From contig DAONFG010000022.1 of assembly GCA_035403465.1 (NCBI GenBank), positions 1-54,732 on the forward strand: a stretch of DNA of 54,732 nt, read 5' to 3'. This DNA is from JAAYBQ01 sp035403465 (lineage in GTDB: Bacteria; Spirochaetota; UBA4802; UBA5550). Below are positions 7,757 to 14,774 of this stretch, piece by piece; positions within the stretch are counted from its first letter, which is position 1, and the number at the start of each line of letters is the position of its first letter. The notes below the pieces were generated by a model that ran no database searches, was not told the origin of the DNA, and saw only the letters and a list, made by a program, of their open reading frames with translations. The position numbers were made by a program, and so were the translations under genes.

Positions 7757-8194
7757 ATGAATGTAACACAGCTTTCAGCATTTGTATCGAACAAGCCCGG
7801 CCACCTGCAGAAGGTTCTCAGGGTGCTGGCGGACGAAAGTATTAACATTGTGACTCTTATAATCGCGGAGACTTCTGATTTTGGAATACTCAGGATGATT
7901 GTGAATGATTCTGAAAAAGGAATCAAGGTCCTGCGTGAGAATAACATCACATGTTCCGTGAACGATGTCCTGGCGCTGGAGATTGATGATAAACCCGGTT
8001 CGCTCTTTAAAGCGCTTGATGTTTTTGCGCAGAAGAATCTGAATATAGAATACATGTACGCGTTTACAGAAAAACGTGACGGCAAGGCAGTAATGATTTT
8101 CAGGTTCGAGGATATCGAGGCTGCCAAGAACGCCCTCACTGACAGCGGTTATAATATTGTCAGGAAGATTGACCTTATTGGAGAAAACAAATGA
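7757..8194 (+). CDS. Tandem ACT-domain protein
   Basis: A 145-residue protein made of two ACT modules: residues ~1-65 (SNKPGHLQKVLRVLADESIN) and ~70-140 (DDKPGSLFKALDVFAQKNLN). ACT pairs bind amino acids and regulate enzymes. Genes of this type are regularly found beside paaK and iorAB, where they are thought to sense aromatic amino acids. It starts 20 bases after the ligase with GGAGG upstream and overlaps the next gene by four bases, so it belongs to the same transcript and may be translationally coupled to iorA. Confidence 0.85.
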   Translation: MNVTQLSAFVSNKPGHLQKVLRVLADESINIVTLIIAETSDFGILRMIVNDSEKGIKVLRENNITCSVNDVLALEIDDKPGSLFKALDVFAQKNLNIEYMYAFTEKRDGKAVMIFRFEDIEAAKNALTDSGYNIVRKIDLIGENK

Positions 8195-9747
8195 CAAAAA
8201 AGGTGATGTTAGGAAACGAGGCAATTGCCCGTGGCGCATGGGAGGCGGGATGTAACGTGGCAGCAGGTTACCCCGGTACCCCCAGTACTGAAATTCTTGA
8301 AACTTTAGCAAGGGACTACCGCGACATTAAATCACAGTGGTCCCCGAATGAAAAGGTCGCCCTTGAAGTAGCAGCAGGATCTGCAATCGCGGGGGCCAGG
8401 TCGCTTGCCGCGATGAAACATGTCGGGCTTAACGTTGCCGCGGACCCGCTCTTTACCTTTTCATATACCGGCGTGAACGGGGCGCTTGTAATCATAAATG
8501 CAGACGATCCCGGTGCCTGGAGTTCCCAGAACGAGCAGGACAACAGGCACATTGCCCGTGCGGCCAAGCTGCCCATGGTTGATCCATCAAGCCCTGCAGA
8601 GGCAAAGGAATTCACAAAACTCGCTTTTGAAATATCTGAAGAGTTTGACAGGCCGGTCCTTGTCCGGATAACAACGCGTATTGCGCATTCACAGGGCCCG
8701 GTTGAAATCGGTGAAAGGAAAAATGTTCCGCTCAAGCCCTTTGTCCGCAATCCGAAAAAATACGTAATGCTCCCTGCCCACGCACGACTGAGGCACGTTT
8801 TTATTGAAGAGCAGATGATCAAACTGAAGGAATACTCGAACAAATCCGGTCTGAACAGGATCGAGTGGAAGAATAAAAAGCGCGGCATTATCGCAAACGG
8901 AGTCGCATACCAGTATGTCAAAGAGGTCTGCCCCGATGATTCCATCCTTAAAATCGGGATGGTTTGGCCTCTCCCCGATGATATGATCAGGGAGTTCGCA
9001 TCACAGGTCGAAGAACTCTATGTTGTCGAGGAACTGGATCCGTTTATCGAAGAGCATGTTAAATCGCTGGGGTTTAAAGTAAAAGGCAAGGAACTTATCC
9101 CCATCTGCGGTGAGCTTACCCCGGAGATAGTTGACCTTGCGATCAATAAAAAGCAGGCGCAGAAGGCTGTTCCGGATTACACTGGTGATCTTCCAGGCCG
9201 TCCTCCCGGACTCTGCAAGGGATGCCCGCACGCTTTTGTGTTCAATACCCTGAAGAAACTTGATTATACCGTTAACGGTGATATAGGCTGCTACACACTT
9301 GGCGCTCTGCCGCCATACGGTACTATGCATTCACAGGGATGCATGGGCGCAAGTATCGGTATGCACCTGGGTTTTGAGAAGGCCAGGGGCGACGAGATCA
9401 CAAGGAATTCGGTTGCAGTTATTGGTGACTCTACATTCATTCATTCCGGAATAACCGGTCTGATAGACATGGTCTACAACAAAGGCACAGGCACAGTGAT
9501 GATACTGGATAACCGTGTCACTGCCATGACCGGTCACCAGGAGAATCCTGCGACAGGTTTAACACTCATGGGCGAAACAACATATGAGCTTGACCTTGAA
9601 ATGATGGCGCGTGCCTGCGGTGTCAAACGTGTTGTGATGCTCGATCCGCGCGATGTTGATGAACTTGAACGTGTTATAAAGGAGGAGGTTGCCGCGAAGG
9701 AACCCTCTGTCATAATAACAAGACGTAAGTGCATTTTGAAGAAGTGA
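8191..9747 (+). CDS. iorA: Indolepyruvate ferredoxin oxidoreductase alpha subunit, lacking the C-terminal ferredoxin domain
   Basis: Large subunit of the enzyme that oxidatively decarboxylates aryl-pyruvates to aryl-acetyl-CoA, reducing ferredoxin. Visible: the N-terminal pyrimidine-binding half (AAGYPGTPSTEI, then NEKVALEVAAG and DDPGAWSSQNEQD) and a TPP-binding half with LCKGCPHAFVF, DIGCYTLG and the GDSTF...DN motif near 418-442. The usual alpha subunit is about 600 residues or more and ends with a two-cluster 8-Cys ferredoxin domain; this one stops at residue 518 right after ITRRKCILKK. No downstream frame continues the missing domain, since iorB begins seven bases later. Electrons must therefore leave by another ferredoxin, or the gene lost that domain. 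It overlaps the ACT gene by ATGA. Confidence 0.92.
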   Translation: MTKKVMLGNEAIARGAWEAGCNVAAGYPGTPSTEILETLARDYRDIKSQWSPNEKVALEVAAGSAIAGARSLAAMKHVGLNVAADPLFTFSYTGVNGALVIINADDPGAWSSQNEQDNRHIARAAKLPMVDPSSPAEAKEFTKLAFEISEEFDRPVLVRITTRIAHSQGPVEIGERKNVPLKPFVRNPKKYVMLPAHARLRHVFIEEQMIKLKEYSNKSGLNRIEWKNKKRGIIANGVAYQYVKEVCPDDSILKIGMVWPLPDDMIREFASQVEELYVVEELDPFIEEHVKSLGFKVKGKELIPICGELTPEIVDLAINKKQAQKAVPDYTGDLPGRPPGLCKGCPHAFVFNTLKKLDYTVNGDIGCYTLGALPPYGTMHSQGCMGASIGMHLGFEKARGDEITRNSVAVIGDSTFIHSGITGLIDMVYNKGTGTVMILDNRVTAMTGHQENPATGLTLMGETTYELDLEMMARACGVKRVVMLDPRDVDELERVIKEEVAAKEPSVIITRRKCILKK

Positions 9748-9754
9748 GGAAATT

Positions 9755-10324
9755 ATGAAAAACATTATATTTGCAGGGGTCGGCGGACAGGGTGTTATAC
9801 TGGCGAGCAAGGTGCTCATGGAAGTGTCCATGAAAAACGGCTTCGACGTGAAGGAGTCAGAGGTACATGGAATGGCACAGCGCGGGGGAAGCGTTGACTG
9901 CCACATAAGGTTTGGTAAAGAGGTTGCCTCCCCGTTGATTCCCAAAGGCGGGGCGGACTACATTATATGCCTTGAACTTCTCGAGGCCATGAGAAAACTC
10001 GATTACCTTAAACCGGGTGGAAAACTCATCGCAAACAGGGAACAGATCAATCCCGCACCGGTTGAGATCGGCGCAATGAAATACCCCGAAGACATTGAAG
10101 AGTGGATGAAAAAGAATTTTCCCGGAACCATAATTGTTGACACGACAGAAGCACTTAAAGAGGCAGGTACAAAGAAGGCCCTGAACATCATGATGTTGGG
10201 CTGCCTGTCAAAGTTTCTGGACTTTAAAGTCGGGGACTGGGAAGCTGCTATAAAGGCCATGGTAAGCGAAAAGTTTCTTGAGCAGAACCTGAAGGCATTC
10301 AGCCTGGGACGCGGGCTGGTGTAG
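9755..10324 (+). CDS. iorB: Indolepyruvate oxidoreductase beta subunit
   Basis: The 189-residue protein matches the gamma-type domain of 2-oxoacid:ferredoxin oxidoreductases: FAGVGGQGVILASK at the N-terminus and VHGMAQRGGSVDCHIRFG near residue 40, the CoA/TPP-face motif of this family. It is the usual partner of IorA and follows it by seven bases with a GAGGAAATT ribosome site. It closes the four-gene paaK-ACT-iorA-iorB operon; a structured region and a terminator follow. Confidence 0.93.
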   Translation: MKNIIFAGVGGQGVILASKVLMEVSMKNGFDVKESEVHGMAQRGGSVDCHIRFGKEVASPLIPKGGADYIICLELLEAMRKLDYLKPGGKLIANREQINPAPVEIGAMKYPEDIEEWMKKNFPGTIIVDTTEALKEAGTKKALNIMMLGCLSKFLDFKVGDWEAAIKAMVSEKFLEQNLKAFSLGRGLV

Positions 10325-10387
10325 GAGAGATTTTTCAGGATATGATTACCCTCTTTAAAAAAGGTCGCTCTTCTGCATCCATGCAGT

Positions 10388-10427
10388 CGCGACACTTGGG
10401 CATCCGTGCCCATCGGGGGATGTCGCG
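10388..10427. other. Nested hairpin behind iorB
   Basis: CGCGACA (10388-10394) pairs with TGTCGCG (10421-10427), enclosing GGGCA/TGCCC (10398-10411) around TCCG. There is no T tract, so it is not a classical terminator. It may be an mRNA 3' structure or a small dispersed palindromic element. Confidence 0.6.
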
Positions 10428-10518
10428 GTAAGCGGCAGGGGGATTTTTAATTTCATGGATCAAGAGATAAATTGAAATACTTTGTGTTTCATAAAAAAAT
10501 CCTCCGGCCTTTCGGCCA

Positions 10519-10545
10519 CCTCCTTTAATAAAGGAGGTTTTATTT
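10519..10545 (+). terminator. Terminator between iorB and the Ste24-type protease gene
   Basis: CCTCCTTT, loop AAT, AAAGGAGG followed by TTTTATTTTAT. A CCGGCC/GGCC stem precedes it. It lies only ~35 bases before the next start, so the protease gene needs a promoter inside or just after this region unless the hairpin works as an attenuator. Confidence 0.8.
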
Positions 10546-10571
10546 TATACAGGTATTACAGGAAAGTCAAA

Positions 10572-11684
10572 ATGGAAAATGAACTGAAAGAGAAAACGTA
10601 TAACAGGATAAAGATCAGGCTCAACATAGCAGGGATGGTCATTGACCTGGGTCTGCTCGTGATCCTTGCATTCAGCGGGCTTGCTGTATTAATAGCATCC
10701 CTTTCTGCAGTAACTGGAAATGATTATATTAACTTTCTTGTTTTTGTTTTCCTCTGCGGGCTTCTGTTCTCTGCAATATCCATACCCATGGATTTTTACG
10801 GCGGCTATGTTGTTGAACACAGGTTCGGCCTGTCTAACCAGTCATTATTGAACTGGGTAAAGGAGAACCTTAAATCCACCGCGCTCAACATTGTTATAGG
10901 CGTGCCTGTTGCGCTGGCCTTCTACTGGTTCATACGGTCAACCGGTAACCTGTGGTGGCTCTGGTTCGGTATATTTGTTTTTGTACTGTCAGTTGTTCTT
11001 GCGCGCATAGCCCCGGTGCTTATTTTTCCCATATTCTATAAGTTTAAGGAACTTGACAACGGCGAGATAAAGGAGCGGGTCGAAAAGATCCTTGCTGATG
11101 TGAACATAAAGATCAGCGGAATTTTTTCTTTCAATATGAGCAAGGACACAAAAAAAGCTAACGCGGGGTTTACCGGGCTTGGTAAAACAAAGAGGATCAT
11201 ACTTAGCGACACGCTGCTTGAGAACTTTTCGGTTGATGAAATCGCAGTGGTTTTTGCGCATGAGGCTGGACACTACAAGTACCGGCATATAGTAAAAAAT
11301 ATCATGTTCAGCACTGTTATAATATTCGTATCATTCTACCTCTGCGGACAGAGCTACGCGTGGACTGTTTCTAAGATGGGTTTCGTGCAGATTCATGAAT
11401 TTGCAGCACTCCCGGTACTCATGCTCTACCTGTCCATTTTTGGACTGCTGCTTATGCCGGTTACAAATTCTATTTCACGAAGGTACGAGTACCAGGCTGA
11501 CGCGTATGCACTGCAGACAACAGGAAACCTCGAGGCGTTTGTTTCAACAATGGAAAAACTCGCGGCCATAAATCTTTCAGACAAGGAACCGAACCGTGTG
11601 GTTGAGTTCTTCTTCTACAGCCACCCTTCCATTAAACGCAGGGTCGAGGCTGCCAGGGCTTCGTTTGGCGCGGTTAACGGTTGA
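10572..11684 (+). CDS. Ste24/CAAX-type M48 family membrane metallopeptidase
   Basis: A 370-residue integral membrane zinc protease. Four hydrophobic segments occupy residues ~10-160; the catalytic HEAGHYKYRH (HExxH) lies near 225, followed by two more membrane segments and the third zinc ligand region YEYQADAYAL. The DFYGGYVVEHRFGLSNQS segment before the protease core is typical of eukaryotic and bacterial Ste24 homologues, distinguishing it from HtpX. The start was moved from an upstream ATG to the one preceded by AGGAAAG, because the longer frame runs through the terminator hairpin. Likely membrane protein quality control; natural substrate unknown. No operon partner. Confidence 0.88.
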   Translation: MENELKEKTYNRIKIRLNIAGMVIDLGLLVILAFSGLAVLIASLSAVTGNDYINFLVFVFLCGLLFSAISIPMDFYGGYVVEHRFGLSNQSLLNWVKENLKSTALNIVIGVPVALAFYWFIRSTGNLWWLWFGIFVFVLSVVLARIAPVLIFPIFYKFKELDNGEIKERVEKILADVNIKISGIFSFNMSKDTKKANAGFTGLGKTKRIILSDTLLENFSVDEIAVVFAHEAGHYKYRHIVKNIMFSTVIIFVSFYLCGQSYAWTVSKMGFVQIHEFAALPVLMLYLSIFGLLLMPVTNSISRRYEYQADAYALQTTGNLEAFVSTMEKLAAINLSDKEPNRVVEFFFYSHPSIKRRVEAARASFGAVNG

Positions 11685-11714
11685 ATTAGCACCGCCTGTC
11701 ATTTAGAAGGTACG

Positions 11715-11751
11715 TGAGAAATCTCTTAAGTAGTTTTAAAAAGATTTCTCA
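11715..11751. repeat. Palindromic intergenic hairpin
   Basis: TGAGAAATCT pairs with AGATTTCTCA across 17 bases, and is followed by cttcttcgatgacaaa. This resembles the gap-located palindromic repeats common in environmental bacterial genomes. It could also act as the end structure of the protease transcript. Confidence 0.5.
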
Positions 11752-11822
11752 GCAGCTGCCGCTTCTTCGATGACAAATCAAGTACTAAGTAAATCGTGAA
11801 ATACCGTAGTTCAAAACCTGTC

Positions 11823-11842
11823 ATTCCCGTGAAGACGGGAAT
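11823..11842. repeat. Dispersed CCCGTGAAGACGGG repeat, copy 1
   Basis: ATTCCCGT, loop GAAG, ACGGGAAT, preceded by CTGTC and followed by CCA. Two relatives at 29100 and 29262 have compensating changes in the stem, so pairing is conserved while sequence varies. The family corresponds to short palindromic repeats that are often mistranslated as MDPRLHGDD-like peptides. Confidence 0.8.
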
Positions 11843-11987
11843 CCAATAGAACAGATTTTATTAGATTCCGCTATTTTATTTCCTCTGCAGCAGCATAATG
11901 CACGATTTATGTTGTAAAAATCCGCACTGCAAAAAACTGTTACCTGCATAGTATTCCGAAATAATTTGGTTGATAAATTCCTCTTAT

Positions 11988-12030
11988 ATGATAACATCTG
12001 CAGTGACTTTAACTACGCAGATGTTATCAT
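11988..12030. promoter_or_regulatory. 14-bp inverted repeat upstream of the outer-membrane protein gene
   Basis: ATGATAACATCTGC (11988-12001) and GCAGATGTTATCAT (12017-12030) are perfect inverted copies separated by 15 bases, ending 28 bases before the start codon. It could be a dimeric operator or an mRNA leader stem-loop. No T tract follows, so it is not an ordinary terminator. A weak -10-like TATGAT overlaps the left arm. Confidence 0.7.
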
Positions 12031-12057
12031 TCTGATATATTCCATAAGGAGTCTATA

Positions 12058-13362
12058 ATGAAGAAGTTTATGGCAGTCATGGCTATAGTTCTGTTCTCTA
12101 CAGCAGTTTTTGCACAGGGTGTAAAAAGGGATGTAAAGAAGGATGTAAAAACAGAAACGCCGAAACTGGATGTTGCATACAGCCTGTATGGTATAGCTTA
12201 CAGTGTCTCAGGAATACAGGATGATTATGTGTACGATGTGGCGCATATAAGGCTGAATCCCGGGATTGTTCTCTCTTCCGGCGATATCAGGGGTGTTTTA
12301 CAATTCGAAATTGACCAGGATTTCGGCAGGAATGGGGCCGGGGTTTCGGATACTGGAGCCGATCCGGGAACGGATAATTTTGTTGTTGGAGTAAAATGGG
12401 CATACCTTGAAGTTTCAAACCTGATCCTGGCGGGCATCACGGCCGGTGCCGGCCTTGATGCATACAGTTTCCCGCTGGTTGTTGATAATGATTTCGCGCT
12501 TTTCAGGGCATCTTATGATTTCGGCATAGGGAAGGCAGTTGTAAGCTACATCAAGATCAATGAATACTCACAGGTTGAAAAGGATGCTGCGAATGTTGAG
12601 GACAACCGGGACGTCGATGCTTTTGCCGCTGACATTCCGCTGAAGTTCGGAGTGTTTGGTGTACGTCCCGGATTGATTTTTGTAACAGGGGGCGAACAGT
12701 CGACAATTGCTTCTGATGCAAGGATTTTGAACTTTGCGCTGAATGTTACTGCTGATATAAGTGCCGTGAATTTTGCGCTGACCGGCGCGTATATGACAGG
12801 GGATGCTGACGCCGACACTTCGGCTTCAGCCTATGCGTTTGATGCATCTGCCGAGATAAAACTTTTCGGCAGCATCAGGGCGGGGGGCTTCTGTACTTAT
12901 GGTTCAGGGGACGACGGAACAGGATCAGAGGATAACAGTTACTTTTATATGATGAACATGTTGTTTGGAACAACTGCGAAAAAGACAGGGGCGCCGGACG
13001 GAAGGCTCATGCTTCTTGAGAATGCCACTGTTGCGAATTCAACTGCTGCAGGAAATGCTTATGATACCATGGATGATTCAAGGGGCTACATGTCTGCAGG
13101 TGTTTTTGCCGAAGCAGAGTACATGAAGATAAAACTTTTTGTGCAGGGGGGTATCGCATCTCTTGTTAAGGCGGATGCGTCGGGAAACAAAATGATAGGT
13201 GCCGAGTTTGATCTTGGTGCGTCATACACCGTGGCGTATAACACTGAAATATTTGTGGAAGCTGCTTTTCTTTTTGGGGGTGATGTAATCGTCGGGCCTG
13301 CGGCTCTTGCAGATGCGGAAAATGTCACGCAGTTTGCGTTCGGGATGACAACTGATCTTTAG
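12058..13362 (+). CDS. Outer-membrane beta-barrel (porin-like) protein
   Basis: The 434-residue product has a clear signal peptide (MKKFMAVMAIVLFSTAVFA, cleaved before QGVK), a short Lys-rich linker, and then many alternating hydrophobic/polar strands of 9-12 residues (for example VLQFEIDQDF, VKWAYLEVSN, KAVVSYIKIN, FALTGAYMTG) ending in FAFGMTTDL. This is the pattern of an outer-membrane barrel with acidic loops rich in Asp, Gly and Ala. The length is typical for a 14- to 18-stranded porin. No specific family or substrate is recognised. A strong TAAGGAG ribosome site precedes the ATG, the leader carries a long inverted repeat, and a strong terminator follows, so it is a single-gene unit that is probably well expressed. 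Confidence 0.75.
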   Translation: MKKFMAVMAIVLFSTAVFAQGVKRDVKKDVKTETPKLDVAYSLYGIAYSVSGIQDDYVYDVAHIRLNPGIVLSSGDIRGVLQFEIDQDFGRNGAGVSDTGADPGTDNFVVGVKWAYLEVSNLILAGITAGAGLDAYSFPLVVDNDFALFRASYDFGIGKAVVSYIKINEYSQVEKDAANVEDNRDVDAFAADIPLKFGVFGVRPGLIFVTGGEQSTIASDARILNFALNVTADISAVNFALTGAYMTGDADADTSASAYAFDASAEIKLFGSIRAGGFCTYGSGDDGTGSEDNSYFYMMNMLFGTTAKKTGAPDGRLMLLENATVANSTAAGNAYDTMDDSRGYMSAGVFAEAEYMKIKLFVQGGIASLVKADASGNKMIGAEFDLGASYTVAYNTEIFVEAAFLFGGDVIVGPAALADAENVTQFAFGMTTDL

Positions 13363-13380
13363 TTCATACAATAATCCGTG

Positions 13381-13416
13381 AAAAAGTAAAGGCGCCTTGC
13401 GGCGCCTTTACTTTTT
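13381..13416. terminator. Bidirectional terminator between convergent genes
   Basis: A perfect 16-bp stem, AAAAAGTAAAGGCGCC with GGCGCCTTTACTTTTT, loop TTGC. It serves the outer-membrane protein gene on the plus strand and the thiolase gene on the minus strand. Confidence 0.93.
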
Positions 13417-13430
13417 CAGAATGACTGTTG

Positions 13431-14612
13431 CTACTTGATCAGTTCAATAATTGTTGCAGCACCGGGACCGCCGCCTGCGCAGAGTGAAGCGCAGCCGTAC
13501 CTGATGTTTCTTTTCTGCATCAGGTGGAGCAGGGTAATTATAAGCCTGCAGCCTGTCTGGCCTACGGGGTGTCCCAGGGATATGCCGGAACCGTTAACAT
13601 TGATGATCTCTTTATCAATTTTAAGTTCCCTGTTACATGCTATTACCTGCGATGCGAATGCTTCATTAAGCTCCCAGATACCTATATCGCTCATTTGAAG
13701 TCCCGCGAATTTAAGGGCTTTCTGCACTGCCGGGACTACGCCGAATCCCATAATCTTCGGATCAACTCCCGCAGATGCGGTAGAGACTATACGTGCAAGC
13801 GGTTTGAGTCCAAGTTCTTTTGCCTTGTCAGCGCTTGCAAGAACAAGTGATGCGCCGCCGTCGTTAAGTCCGGATGCGTTACCTGCTGTAACTGTTCCGT
13901 CTTTTTTAAATGCCGGTTTCATTTTCGCAAGGGCTTCCATTGTTATGTCGGCGCGTGGATGTTCGTCTGTGTCTATGAAAACATCACCTTTTTTTGATTT
14001 AACCGGAACCGGTACGATCTCTGTCTTGAACTCACCATTTTTAATTGCTGCAACAGCTCTCTGGTGGCTCATGTATGCCCATTCGTCCTGCTCTTCACGG
14101 CTTATCTTGTACTGCTCTGCAAGGTTTTCAGCAGTGACTCCCATGTGGTAGTTGTTGAACGCATCAACAAGTCCGTCATGCAGCATATGGTCAACAAAGG
14201 TCTGGTCTCCCATACGGAGTCCTTTACGTGCACCGAGAGACATGTATGGCGCGTTGCTCATGCTTTCAATGCCTGCAACAACCTCTATTTCATTTTTACC
14301 AAGCATGATCTGCTGAGATGCAATTTCTGTTGCCCTCATTGATGCCGGGCAGAGCTGAGTCACTGTACATGATACTGATTCGACCCTGCAGCCGGAACCG
14401 AGCGCGACCTGTCTTCCTGTGTTACCTTTGGATCCTGCCTGTAGACAATTACCTGCAATAAGTTCATCTACCTGCTCAGGCTTAATCCCCGCTTTCTCCA
14501 TTGCGGATTTCGCGGCTATAATTCCAAGTTCTACAGATGTGAGAGAGCTGAGTGATCCGAGGTAATCCCCGATCGGTGTTCTGCTGCCACCGAGTATTAC
14601 AACTTCTTTCAT
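13431..14612 (-). CDS. Acetyl-CoA acetyltransferase (thiolase)
   Basis: A 393-residue thiolase of biosynthetic/degradative type II size. Features: N-terminal ILGGSRTPIG, NEAFASQVIACN near 330, GHPVGQTGCR near 357 with the catalytic His, and the second catalytic Cys in CAGGGPG near 387. The nucleophile region reads TQLCPASMRA with C88; family members normally have CxSG at this place, so the replacement of the Gly by Ser is unusual. The enzyme joins two acetyl-CoA or cleaves acetoacetyl-CoA. It is monocistronic here, with no beta-oxidation neighbours, so the pathway (butyrate-type fermentation, ketone body or fatty-acid use) cannot be set. Confidence 0.9.
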   Translation of the reverse strand: MKEVVILGGSRTPIGDYLGSLSSLTSVELGIIAAKSAMEKAGIKPEQVDELIAGNCLQAGSKGNTGRQVALGSGCRVESVSCTVTQLCPASMRATEIASQQIMLGKNEIEVVAGIESMSNAPYMSLGARKGLRMGDQTFVDHMLHDGLVDAFNNYHMGVTAENLAEQYKISREEQDEWAYMSHQRAVAAIKNGEFKTEIVPVPVKSKKGDVFIDTDEHPRADITMEALAKMKPAFKKDGTVTAGNASGLNDGGASLVLASADKAKELGLKPLARIVSTASAGVDPKIMGFGVVPAVQKALKFAGLQMSDIGIWELNEAFASQVIACNRELKIDKEIINVNGSGISLGHPVGQTGCRLIITLLHLMQKRNIRYGCASLCAGGGPGAATIIELIK

Positions 14613-14718
14613 ATAAAAAAATCCCCCATTGATATTTTTTTAAGTTGAAGGACGGTTTATGTTTCCTGCCCTATTTTAACATGTTTTTTTATTAAGTCAA
14701 GCCCCCAATTATTATTTT

Positions 14719-14746
14719 TTGTTTTATAGTTGATTATTGGTATAAT
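14719..14746 (+). promoter_or_regulatory. Probable sigma-70 promoter of the hybrid kinase gene
   Basis: TTGTTT and TATAAT are separated by 16 bases in an AT-rich gap. Transcription would start near 14753, which favours the ATG at 14775 over the frame's first TTG at 14754. Confidence 0.5.
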
Positions 14747-14774
14747 AGTATAATTGTTTAACATGGCGGAAAAT

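Larger units (their letters stand above)
11685..12057. other. 373-bp gap before the outer-membrane protein gene
   Basis: Contains two dispersed-repeat hairpins and a long inverted repeat next to the downstream gene. No gene is seen. Confidence 0.75.

Noticed and set aside
8316..8945. 209-codon frame antisense to iorA
   Set aside because: It is fully inside a clear enzyme gene with strong family motifs on the opposite strand.
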